The notes under the pieces were generated by a model, which worked only from the letters and a program-made list of their open reading frames with translations, had not been told where the DNA came from and searched no databases. The position numbers were made by a program, and so were the translations under genes. Positions 1 to 6,180 of a stretch of DNA of 15,335 nt are shown in pieces. Source of the stretch: HGM11416 sp964532155 (GTDB lineage Bacteria > Bacillota > Clostridia > Christensenellales > Borkfalkiaceae). Each line of letters opens with the position of its first letter. Position 1 is the first letter of the stretch. The stretch spans positions 1 through 15,335 of the forward strand of contig CAZHGN010000033.1 of NCBI GenBank assembly GCA_964532155.1. Direction: 5' to 3'.

Positions 1-39
1 CAATACTAAACCTTAGGCGGAACTATCCTTTTATAAGGC

Positions 40-81
40 AAAAACCGCAATAATCGACCTATAGCCCGATTATTGCGGTTT
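40..81 (-). terminator. Rho-independent terminator after the M29 aminopeptidase gene
   Basis: A perfect 15-bp stem (42-56 paired with 67-81) with a 10-base loop lies about 35 bases beyond the aminopeptidase stop codon. Read on the minus strand the hairpin ends in a run of five T. It closes the minus-strand run of genes that begins with the short-chain dehydrogenase. The plus-strand reading ends in a looser TTTAAATTT, so it might also stop transcripts arriving from the other side. Bases 1-40 hold nothing else I can recognise. Confidence 0.85.
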
Positions 82-115
82 AAATTTACTTATTTAGCAA
101 ATAATGTTTACCCGA

Positions 116-1339
116 TTAAAACGCCCAATTCCCGTTTTTGAATACGGGAACGGTATTGCCGTTTTCGTCTATGCCGTTGATTTCGAGATCGTCCGTACCT
201 ATCATAAAATCGACGTGAATTGCGGAATCGTTTATTCCCGCTTGCTTACACTCTTCGTTCGTCATGTTTTCAAAACCCTTAATCGTGTTATTGAAACCGC
301 GACCGAGAGCAAGGTGGCAACAGCAGTTTTCGTCAAATAATGTGTTATAGAACAAGATACCCGAATTGTTAATAGGCGAATCGAAAGGTACGAGAGCGCA
401 CTCCCCGAGCATTGCCGCCCCCTCGTCCATATGAACAAGTTTTTCGAGCAGTTCGGCGTTTTTCTCGGCGCCCGTTTCTACGACCTTGCCGTTTTCGAAA
501 CGCACCCAGAAATTATCGATAAGCTCGCCTTGATAAGAAAGCGGCTTGGTTGCGTAAACTATACCGTCGGCAGAGCCGGCTTTAGGCGAAGTAAAGACCT
601 CTTCGGTAGGTATATTGGGATTGTAATACACGCCGCCGAGAGTATATTCGCCGCCGCCCATAAAAATGCCCTTTTCGTTCAAGCCGACCTTGAGCGACGT
701 GCCGTTCGACGAGCTATAGCACAAATATTTAAGTTTCATGCCGTTAAGGCGCTCCGACCGAGAAAGCAAATCCGCGTTATGCTCATTCCAAGCCGCGACA
801 GGATCGTCGGTTACGCGCGAGGTATAAAGTATTGCGTCCCAAAGTTTTTTGACGGCAACCGAAGTCGAATCGTTCGGGAAAACCTTTTTTGCCCATTTCT
901 TGCCGGGAACGGCGGCAATGCACCACTGATACTTTTCGCTCATCTTATCGCTTATGGGCTTGGTTATTTTAGAAACCGCCATACGCGCTTTTGCGACCTT
1001 GGCTTGGTTCACGCCCTTTAAACCGTCGGGATCGTCCGACTCAATCAAAATAAGCACGGGCAAAGTTTTTTCGCGCTGTTTAAGCTTTTCAATTTCCCAA
1101 TTTTCTACGGTAGAAAGAGTCTTAAGCGAACGCTTTTTGTAGTTAAGCTTGGTAAGAGGCGAATAACGCCACTCGACGGTTACCTTCGACGCGCCTAATT
1201 TATAGCATTCCTCGGCAACGAGAACGGCAAAATCGCAATTTTCCACTTCCGCGCGAAGAATAACTTCCTGACCTTTTTGAACGTTAGCGCCTACTTCGGC
1301 GATAAGTCTTGCATATTTTTTAAGCTGTTTTTTATCCAT
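116..1339 (-). CDS. M29 family aminopeptidase (AmpS/PepS type)
   Basis: A 407-residue cytosolic metallo-aminopeptidase that removes N-terminal residues from peptides, probably in peptide turnover. The length fits the M29 family (about 400-415). The expected dinuclear metal ligands are visible: a glutamate in TEEVFTSP (E246 or E247), E313 in LGECALVP, H342 in CCHLALG, and H375 with D377 in AIHVDF. The protein ends with NGNWAF, the usual family ending. There is no signal peptide. The ATG has a GGAG ribosome site six bases upstream. It is the last gene of the minus-strand run, 52 bases after the chorismate mutase gene, and a strong terminator follows. The aromatic residue seven positions after H342 is Phe349, where M29 structures describe a Tyr. 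The peptide preference cannot be read from the sequence. Confidence 0.9.
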   Translation of the reverse strand: MDKKQLKKYARLIAEVGANVQKGQEVILRAEVENCDFAVLVAEECYKLGASKVTVEWRYSPLTKLNYKKRSLKTLSTVENWEIEKLKQREKTLPVLILIESDDPDGLKGVNQAKVAKARMAVSKITKPISDKMSEKYQWCIAAVPGKKWAKKVFPNDSTSVAVKKLWDAILYTSRVTDDPVAAWNEHNADLLSRSERLNGMKLKYLCYSSSNGTSLKVGLNEKGIFMGGGEYTLGGVYYNPNIPTEEVFTSPKAGSADGIVYATKPLSYQGELIDNFWVRFENGKVVETGAEKNAELLEKLVHMDEGAAMLGECALVPFDSPINNSGILFYNTLFDENCCCHLALGRGFNNTIKGFENMTNEECKQAGINDSAIHVDFMIGTDDLEINGIDENGNTVPVFKNGNWAF

Positions 1340-1391
1340 TTTTATCTCCGTTATGCCGCAAGCGGCAATTTTTTCAGATGAAAAATACTAC

Positions 1392-1652
1392 TTATTTTTG
1401 TAATTTTTTACATTCGGCAATGATTGCCGCGTAAATATTTTTTATTCCTTCTTTTTCGCACTCGTCGTTAAAAAACGAGGCTATACGTTCGTAAACGGCA
1501 CTTTCGCGCGCGCCGTCATACACGGGAAGCGTGTTATTTTTTTTATATTCGCCAATCTGTTTTACAACCGCAAAGCGCTCGTGAAGCAGTTCGCATATCC
1601 GCCGATCGAGTTCATCGGTCGTATTTCTCAACGTTTCAAGCTCGTTCAACAT
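1392..1652 (-). CDS. aroQ: Chorismate mutase, monofunctional AroQ type
   Basis: An 86-residue all-helical enzyme converting chorismate to prephenate, the branch point to phenylalanine and tyrosine. With the start at 1652 the active-site set of the AroQ fold is complete: R9, R26, K37, D46, R49, E50 and Q85. Six of these sit exactly two positions before their counterparts in the E. coli P-protein mutase domain (R11, R28, K39, D48, R51, E52), and Q85 matches Q88. A longer frame from a TTG at 1694 overlaps the folA stop. I reject that start because the inner ATG has an ideal AAAGGAG eight bases upstream and gives the normal domain length. No dehydratase, dehydrogenase or DAHP synthase domain is fused. 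It lies between folA (38 bases upstream) and the aminopeptidase gene and is probably co-transcribed with both. Confidence 0.88.
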   Translation of the reverse strand: MLNELETLRNTTDELDRRICELLHERFAVVKQIGEYKKNNTLPVYDGARESAVYERIASFFNDECEKEGIKNIYAAIIAECKKLQK

Positions 1653-1660
1653 ACCTAACG

Positions 1661-1667
1661 CTCCTTT
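1661..1667 (-). promoter_or_regulatory. Ribosome binding site fixing the chorismate mutase start
   Basis: Read on the minus strand this is AAAGGAG, eight bases before the ATG at 1652. It is one of the best Shine-Dalgarno matches in the window and argues against the TTG start at 1694. Confidence 0.8.
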
Positions 1668-1690
1668 CAACTTTTCGTTATTTACTCGGC

Positions 1691-2194
1691 TCAAACGGTT
1701 GTTTTGACCGAGATATTTTTGTAGACGGTGAATTTGATTTCGTAACCGTTGTCGATTAAAGGTTCGCTTTCTTGAACGAGAACGAAATTTTCGTCGGCGT
1801 CGATATCGGGAAAGAAAACTTCGGCGCCGCCGTCGGCGTTGACCTTGGTCAAATAAACCTTATCGCAATAGGGCAATAAAGTTTTATAAACGGATGCGCC
1901 GCCGACGACGAAAACGTCGTCCGTCGGGTACTGCTCAACGTATTCGAGAAGGCTTGCCACCGAGTGAACGGCAACGCAACCTTCGGGGCAAATTCCGTCT
2001 TCGCACAAAACGACGTTGGTTCTGTTTTTAAGCGGTTTGCCGCCCGGGAACGAAAGCAACGTGTTATATCCCATGCAAACGACCTTGCCGCTCGTCGTTT
2101 CCCTAAAAAACTTCATATCCGTCGGGAGCTTAAACATCAAGTCGTTGCGCTTGCCTATTCCCCATTTTTTATCCGCATGCAGAATGGCGATCAT
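1691..2194 (-). CDS. folA: Dihydrofolate reductase
   Basis: A 167-residue cytosolic enzyme reducing dihydrofolate to tetrahydrofolate with NADPH. It regenerates the cofactor that ThyA oxidises. Visible family marks are the N-terminal strand MIAILHAD with WGIG (11-14), the substrate-binding acid D26 in KLPTDMKFF, LKNRTN (55-60), which carries the folate-binding arginine, and VVGGASVY (96-103), the cofactor-binding GG turn. Phe21 replaces the usual Trp next to the substrate pocket. The usual G-R-K/H-T cofactor motif reads GYNT (42-45), so the arginine that contacts the NADPH 2'-phosphate in E. coli DHFR is a Tyr here. The start codon overlaps the thyA stop as ATGA, so the two are almost certainly translationally coupled. 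Confidence 0.95.
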   Translation of the reverse strand: MIAILHADKKWGIGKRNDLMFKLPTDMKFFRETTSGKVVCMGYNTLLSFPGGKPLKNRTNVVLCEDGICPEGCVAVHSVASLLEYVEQYPTDDVFVVGGASVYKTLLPYCDKVYLTKVNADGGAEVFFPDIDADENFVLVQESEPLIDNGYEIKFTVYKNISVKTTV

Positions 2195-3021
2195 ACGGCG
2201 ACCTCGAGCTTACCGTCGAGCGGAGTGCTCTCGTAGCCGACGAGTTCGAAATCGTCCACGGTGAAGTCGTAAAAATTCTTAACGTCGGGATTGACCTTAA
2301 GCGTCGGCGCGGCGTACTGCGGATTTTCCATCATCTTTTTAACGACGGGAATATGCCTGTCGTAAATATGCGCGTCCGCTATTACGTGAACGAGTTCGCC
2401 CACCTTTAAACCGCTGACCTGCGCAAGCATTATTAAAAGTACGGCGTATTGGCAAACGTTCCAGTTGTTCGCAACGATCATATCGTTCGAACGTTGGTTG
2501 AGAATGCCGTTTAGCCTATCCCCCGAAACGTTAAACGTCATAGAATAAGCACACGGATAAAGATTCATTTCCGAAAGATCGGCAAAGGTATAAATATTGG
2601 TAAGAATACGACGTGAATGCGGATTGTTTTTCAAATCGTACAAAACGCGATCCACCTGATCGAATTCGCCCTCGGGATATTTATGTTTTACGCCGAGCTG
2701 ATAGCCGTACGCCTTGCCGATAGAACCGCTTTCGTCCGCCCAACTATCCCAAATATGACTTTTTAGATCGTGAACGTTGTTGGATTTTTTCTGCCAAATC
2801 CAAAGCAGTTCGTCTACGGCGCTTTTAAAAAACGTTTTGCGCACGGTAAGAATGGGAAATTCCTCGTTCAAATCGTACCTGTTCACAATACCGAATTTTT
2901 TGACGGTATGCGCGGGCGTGCCGTCGAGCCATCTCGGTCTTACGGGATAATCGGTATCCCACGTTCCCGTTTCGAGAATATCCTTGCAGTTTGCTAAAAA
3001 TGTTTTATCGGCAAGACTCAT
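2191..3021 (-). CDS. thyA: Thymidylate synthase (folate-dependent ThyA)
   Basis: A 276-residue cytosolic enzyme that methylates dUMP to dTMP with methylene-tetrahydrofolate, releasing dihydrofolate for the DHFR encoded immediately after it. Key residues are present: paired phosphate-binding arginines R137 and R138, E71 with W74 in the folate pocket, the nucleophile C157 in YPCAYS, R177-S178-N179-D180 (QRSND), N188, and H218 with Y220 in AHIYDRH. The motif around C157 is PCAY, where the E. coli type has PCH. I recall PCAY together with NNWNVCQYA as normal for a Clostridia subgroup of ThyA, so activity is expected. The ATG has a GGAG about ten bases upstream. The gene lies 85 bases after the dehydrogenase gene with no terminator between, and its TGA overlaps the folA ATG. 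Confidence 0.95.
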   Translation of the reverse strand: MSLADKTFLANCKDILETGTWDTDYPVRPRWLDGTPAHTVKKFGIVNRYDLNEEFPILTVRKTFFKSAVDELLWIWQKKSNNVHDLKSHIWDSWADESGSIGKAYGYQLGVKHKYPEGEFDQVDRVLYDLKNNPHSRRILTNIYTFADLSEMNLYPCAYSMTFNVSGDRLNGILNQRSNDMIVANNWNVCQYAVLLIMLAQVSGLKVGELVHVIADAHIYDRHIPVVKKMMENPQYAAPTLKVNPDVKNFYDFTVDDFELVGYESTPLDGKLEVAV

Positions 3022-3106
3022 TTTTCTTCACTCCGTATAAATAATCAAGTTTAATTAATTACGCACGACAAAATTCGCGCGAGGCTTTTGCGTTAACGCT
3101 TACAAA

Positions 3107-3901
3107 TTATTTTCTGATTTCCTTAGTGCCGTCGAGTTTTTGCATACTCATCCACGTTTTCATGACAAATCGGTGATTGAATATTTTAGTCAAGAACCAT
3201 TGGAATTTATTTTTGCCGCCGGGCGCACAAACGTCCTTTTTACCGTAAAGCGCCTTAATGGCTTTTTTAACGACGAACTCCGCCTCGTACATAGCGCTGT
3301 AGTGAATTACGACGGGCTTTTCGTCTTGCTTTATCGCGCGGTTGAAAAACTCCGTTTTAGACCAGAACGGGCAAAGCGCAAGAGCGTGTATTCCCCTGTA
3401 TTTAAGTTCTGCGTTCAGCGCGCGAGTATAACTGAGCATAAACGCCTTGGTAGCCGCGTAAATATTTATGTAAGGAATAGGCTGAAATCCCGCGCAAGAG
3501 GCGACGTTTAATATTTTTGCGCCCTCTTTCATATACGGCAAGGAATAATCGGTCATATAAACGGCGGCTTCGCAGTTAAGATCGATCATATTGATATGCG
3601 TTTCGGTAGGAATGGTTTCGTAATGCCCGAACTTGCCGAAGCCCGCACAGTTGGCGAGAACGACTATTTCGGGTTTTTCCTCCTCGAGTTTCGCCTTATA
3701 TGCCGATATGGCGGCGCCGTCGCTTAAGTCGATGGAAAGCGGAACGACCTTGGTTTCAATTTCCTTTGCAAGTTCTTCGAGCCTTTCCGTGCGGCGGGCT
3801 ATAGCCCAAATTTCGTCCACTTTTTCTTTTTTGGATATTTGAGACACGAACTCTCTTCCGAGTCCGCTGCTTGCGCCCGTTACGACGATTATTCTTTTCA
3901 T
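3107..3901 (-). CDS. Short-chain dehydrogenase/reductase (classical SDR)
   Basis: A 264-residue Rossmann-fold oxidoreductase using NAD(P)H; substrate unknown. Family motifs occur in order: TGASSGLG (8-15, nucleotide binding), an acidic residue in SIDLSD (D58), NCAG (84-87), N109, catalytic S135, and the Y148-xxx-K152 pair in YAATK. Arg36 and Arg37 after the second strand (AIARRTER) suggest a preference for NADP. The C-terminal end is rich in Lys, Phe and Trp (about 227-251) and could touch a membrane, but no full transmembrane helix is clear. An upstream in-frame ATG at 3925 would add eight residues, but AAAGGGG seven bases before 3901 supports the shorter start. It is first in the minus-strand run toward thyA and has its own strong promoter. 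It could act on a lipid or a sugar; nothing in the sequence decides. Confidence 0.87.
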   Translation of the reverse strand: MKRIIVVTGASSGLGREFVSQISKKEKVDEIWAIARRTERLEELAKEIETKVVPLSIDLSDGAAISAYKAKLEEEKPEIVVLANCAGFGKFGHYETIPTETHINMIDLNCEAAVYMTDYSLPYMKEGAKILNVASCAGFQPIPYINIYAATKAFMLSYTRALNAELKYRGIHALALCPFWSKTEFFNRAIKQDEKPVVIHYSAMYEAEFVVKKAIKALYGKKDVCAPGGKNKFQWFLTKIFNHRFVMKTWMSMQKLDGTKEIRK

Positions 3902-3908
3902 GATAAAT

Positions 3909-3915
3909 CCCCTTT
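3909..3915 (-). promoter_or_regulatory. Ribosome binding site fixing the SDR start
   Basis: Read on the minus strand this is AAAGGGG, seven bases before the ATG at 3901. The alternative ATG at 3925 has no comparable site and lies in the likely 5' leader. Confidence 0.65.
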
Positions 3916-3952
3916 GCACCGCCATGCTAAAACCTTGCGGCGGCTTTTTATT

Positions 3953-3981
3953 ATTCTAACAAAAACGGCGACGGTTGTCAA
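3953..3981 (-). promoter_or_regulatory. Sigma-A type promoter for the SDR-thyA-folA gene run
   Basis: On the minus strand there is an exact TTGACA (3981-3976), a 17-base spacer and TAGAAT (3958-3953, five of six matches to TATAAT). Transcription would start near 3946, about 45 bases before the SDR start codon. The -35 box lies in the loop of the sigK terminator hairpin and its T-run lies in the spacer, so the two elements overlap physically. Confidence 0.75.
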
Positions 3982-3992
3982 AGTCGTCGCCG
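3961..3992 (-). terminator. Rho-independent terminator of sigK
   Basis: An 8-bp GC-rich stem (3966-3973 with 3985-3992) and a loop of about 11 bases, followed on the minus strand by five T (3965-3961). It begins about 65 bases after the sigK stop codon and separates sigK from the downstream SDR gene. Confidence 0.8.
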
Positions 3993-4057
3993 CATATTTT
4001 TAAATTAACCGTAATAAAAAAACGTTCGCCGTTCGTTTGAACTAAAACGCACCGATT

Positions 4058-4759
4058 TTAATAAAAATCGACGGCGTTTTCGGTCATATATTTGCGAAGC
4101 TTTTCGATCGCCTTTTTCTCTATCCGAGAAATATAAGAACGCGAAATGCGAAGAAGAGCCGCCACCTCACGCTGACATAGCGGCGCGTTCCCCTTAAGCC
4201 CGTAACGAAGAAGTATAACGGTATATTCCCTATCCGTAAGCTGTTGCCGCACAATTTTTAGCAATTTTTCGCGGAAAACGCTTTGTTCCACTTGCGACAG
4301 CACGCTTTCTTCGTCTACCGAGAGTAAATCCATAAGGCTGAGTTCGTTGCCGTCCTTGTCTGTTCCTATCACCTCGGATATGGAAACGTCCGCCTTATAT
4401 TTCTTGTTTGCGCGAAGAAGCATTAAAATTTCGTTCTCTATGCAACGCGCCGTATAAGTTGCAAGCTGAACGCCCTTAGCCTGATCGAAAGTGTTTATCG
4501 CCTTGACGAGCCCTATCGTCCCGACCGAAATGAGGTCGTCTGTATCGTACGAACCCTGATATTTTTTTACCACGTGCGCAACCAGCCGCAAATTGTGCTT
4601 GATAAGTTTTTCCCTCGCCTCGCTATCGCCGTTCTTGCAAGCGATAAGGCACTTGCGCTCCTCGTCCTTGCTAAGCGGGTGAGGAAAACTGTCGCCGCCG
4701 AGCGAACCGCAAAAGAATACGATTTTCCCTATTATAAAAGTAATAAATTCAAAAAGCAT
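4058..4759 (-). CDS. sigK: Sporulation sigma factor SigK (pro-sigma-K)
   Basis: A 233-residue sigma-70 family factor of the late mother-cell type. The N-terminus is a hydrophobic stretch (residues 1-20, rich in Phe and Ile), then DSFPHPLS (23-30), matching the pro-sequence and start of mature SigK in Bacillus, where SpoIVFB removes the pro-sequence. Region 2 covers about 45-116, with DLISVGTIGLVKAI at 75-88 and TYTARCIENEI at 101-111. Region 4 covers about 165-222, with a helix-turn-helix around QREVAALLRISRSYIS. The gene is whole, with no skin-type insertion. I chose ATG 4759 because it matches family length and has GGAG nine bases upstream; an in-frame ATG at 4843 would add 28 residues that fit no sigma factor. 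The long Lys-rich tail of the Bacillus protein is absent. It lies after the U32 gene with no obvious terminator between, and its start codon is inside an inverted repeat. Confidence 0.9.
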   Translation of the reverse strand: MLFEFITFIIGKIVFFCGSLGGDSFPHPLSKDEERKCLIACKNGDSEAREKLIKHNLRLVAHVVKKYQGSYDTDDLISVGTIGLVKAINTFDQAKGVQLATYTARCIENEILMLLRANKKYKADVSISEVIGTDKDGNELSLMDLLSVDEESVLSQVEQSVFREKLLKIVRQQLTDREYTVILLRYGLKGNAPLCQREVAALLRISRSYISRIEKKAIEKLRKYMTENAVDFY

Positions 4760-4805
4760 ACCGCCCTTCTCCGTAAAAAAAGAATATGCTAAGCGGTATG
4801 CTTTT
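4752..4805 (-). promoter_or_regulatory. Start-codon-occluding inverted repeat in front of sigK
   Basis: A perfect 13-bp inverted repeat: AAAAGCATACCGC (plus strand 4752-4764) and GCGGTATGCTTTT (4793-4805), separated by 28 bases. In sigK mRNA the 3' arm contains the AUG at 4759 and the loop contains the GGAG ribosome site. Any transcript coming from the upstream U32 gene would carry both arms and could fold over the start codon. A transcript starting near 4774 would lack the 5' arm. The repeat itself is seen in the sequence; the regulatory role is inferred. It could instead be a DNA operator. Confidence 0.55.
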
Positions 4806-4807
4806 AT
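4781..4807 (-). promoter_or_regulatory. Candidate sigma-E/sigma-K-like promoter of sigK
   Basis: On the minus strand GCATA (its ATA at 4807-4805) is followed after 16 bases by CATATTCT (4788-4781). Sigma-E promoters of Bacillus have ATA, a 16-18 base spacer and CATACANT, so the -35 core and five of seven defined -10 bases match. This would start transcription near 4774, just before the ribosome site. B. subtilis sigK is known to be transcribed by sigma-E with SpoIIID and later by sigma-K. Short motifs like this also arise by chance. Confidence 0.4.
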
Positions 4808-4898
4808 GCAGTTACGTACACTTTTGCTATTGTTAAAAGCCAATATTCGCGCTTAATCCAAGCCGTTGGCTTAAATTTAAACACACCGAAAGCCTCGC

Positions 4899-6119
4899 TT
4901 ATTTTCTCAATATGTCTCCGCGGCTTAGCGGTACGCTCGTGTAAAGTCTGATCTTTTGCTGAACGAGTTTCGCGTCCTCTATCGGCTCTTCACTTTGGTC
5001 GTCGCACATTTTTTCGACCTCAATAACTCGGTTGAACGAATCGGACGGCGAAAGCACTTCGAGTTTATCGCCGAGTCGGAATCTGTTGCGCATTTCCACG
5101 AGAGCATAAGCCCCGTTTTCATCCTCGCCGCCGCCGAGCACGTAGGCAACGAAAGTGCGGTCGCCCCTGCTTTGCGAATCTGAATAGTTGACCGTTTCGG
5201 AGTTATCGCCGAGAGCGTAAGCGGTGGTAAAATCGCGGTGCGCCGTCTTGTTAACTTCTTCTACGTAAAGCCTTTGCGCCTTATAATCGCCGCCGACCGC
5301 CTCGTAGGCGTCTATCGCACGCCTATACGCGTTTACCACGGTAGCAAGGTAATATTCGCTCTTCATGCGTCCCTCGATTTTTAACGACACCGCGCCGCTC
5401 GCGTGAACCTCGTCCAAAAAATCTATAAGGTTAAGATCTTTGCTGTTAAAAATATATGTGCCGCGCTCGTCTTCCATAACGGGCAAGAACTCGCCGCCCT
5501 TATTCTTTTCCCTAATCTCGTATTCCCAACGACAGCACTGAACGCAACTGCCGCGGTTGCCGTCTCTCCCGGTAAGATAATTGGAAAGCAAGCAACGTCC
5601 GCTGTACGATATGCACATCGCTCCGTGAATGAATATTTCTATTTCGCAACCGGAATATTCGGATATTTCCTTGACCTCTTGAAGAGAAAGTTCCCTTGCG
5701 AGAACGATACGCTTCACGCCCAGCTCCGCCCAAAACTTAGCGGAATACTTATTTAAAGTGCAAGCCTGCGTGGAAAGATGAATATCCAAACCGGGGCATT
5801 CCTTAGCGCAAAGCGCGACTATTCCGGGATCGGAAAGAATTACCGCATCGACGTTTATGGAATGCAGATATTTCAAATATTCGCCTATTCTCGCAAAATC
5901 GCGGTTCCGCGCGAGAATATTGACGGCTACGTAAATTTTCTTGCCGTAAGAATGCACGTATTCGACGGCGCGCGCCATTTCCTCGTCGCTAAAATTTTCC
6001 GAAAAAGCACGAAGGGAAAAGGCTTGCCCGCCCACGTAAACGGCGTCTGCGCCGAAGTATATAGCCGTTTTCAGCTTATCGAAATTGCCGGCAGGCGCTA
6101 AAAGCTCAAAATTTTTCAT
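4899..6119 (-). CDS. trhP: U32 family protein, probable tRNA U34 hydroxylase (TrhP type)
   Basis: A 406-residue member of the U32 'peptidase' family. Members of this type (E. coli TrhP/YegQ, Bacillus TrhP1/TrhP2) hydroxylate tRNA uridine-34 to 5-hydroxyuridine and need an iron-sulfur cluster and prephenate. Visible are a TIM-barrel-like N-terminus beginning ELLAPAGN, the cysteine cluster C169, C176, C192 and C195/C196 in the family pattern HGxxC-x6-C-…-NRGSCxQCCR, NSKDLNLI (225-232) and KIEGRMKSEYY (247-257). The C-terminal part (about 320-406) resembles the small beta domain of the family. The function call rests mainly on the neighbour: the methyltransferase gene immediately upstream matches TrmR, which methylates 5-hydroxyuridine. 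Bacillus has two adjacent U32 genes, whereas only one is present here. A rRNA hydroxylase role like RlhA, or a true protease, is less likely. Confidence 0.8.
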   Translation of the reverse strand: MKNFELLAPAGNFDKLKTAIYFGADAVYVGGQAFSLRAFSENFSDEEMARAVEYVHSYGKKIYVAVNILARNRDFARIGEYLKYLHSINVDAVILSDPGIVALCAKECPGLDIHLSTQACTLNKYSAKFWAELGVKRIVLARELSLQEVKEISEYSGCEIEIFIHGAMCISYSGRCLLSNYLTGRDGNRGSCVQCCRWEYEIREKNKGGEFLPVMEDERGTYIFNSKDLNLIDFLDEVHASGAVSLKIEGRMKSEYYLATVVNAYRRAIDAYEAVGGDYKAQRLYVEEVNKTAHRDFTTAYALGDNSETVNYSDSQSRGDRTFVAYVLGGGEDENGAYALVEMRNRFRLGDKLEVLSPSDSFNRVIEVEKMCDDQSEEPIEDAKLVQQKIRLYTSVPLSRGDILRK

Positions 6120-6180
6120 TATTCACCAAGTAATCTGTCGTATTTATTAAGACCGCAAGTCGATCTTTATCAAGAACCGC

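Noticed and set aside
1354..1374. Hairpin followed by six T on the plus strand
   Set aside because: It resembles a short terminator (5-bp stem, four-base loop), but no plus-strand gene precedes it. On the minus strand it has no T-run and the aminopeptidase ribosome site follows.
1653..1694. TTG start of chorismate mutase overlapping the folA stop
   Set aside because: An inner ATG at 1652 has an AAAGGAG at ideal spacing and gives the standard AroQ numbering.
2545..2560. Unusual PCAY around the ThyA nucleophile as a possible inactivating change
   Set aside because: Cys157, the QRSND arginine and the other catalytic residues are present, and I recall the same variant in many clostridial ThyA proteins.
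3084..3100. Palindrome GCGTTAACGC between SDR and thyA as a terminator
   Set aside because: The stem is only a few bases with essentially no loop and no T-run follows on the minus strand.
4760..4843. A 28-residue extension of SigK
   Set aside because: It crosses the candidate promoter, has no ribosome site of note, and the protein from 4759 already matches pro-SigK length and sequence.
4853..4875. AAGCC/GGCTT mini-hairpin after the U32 gene as a terminator
   Set aside because: It is a 5-bp stem with a three-base loop and no T-run on the minus strand, so I do not expect it to block read-through into sigK.
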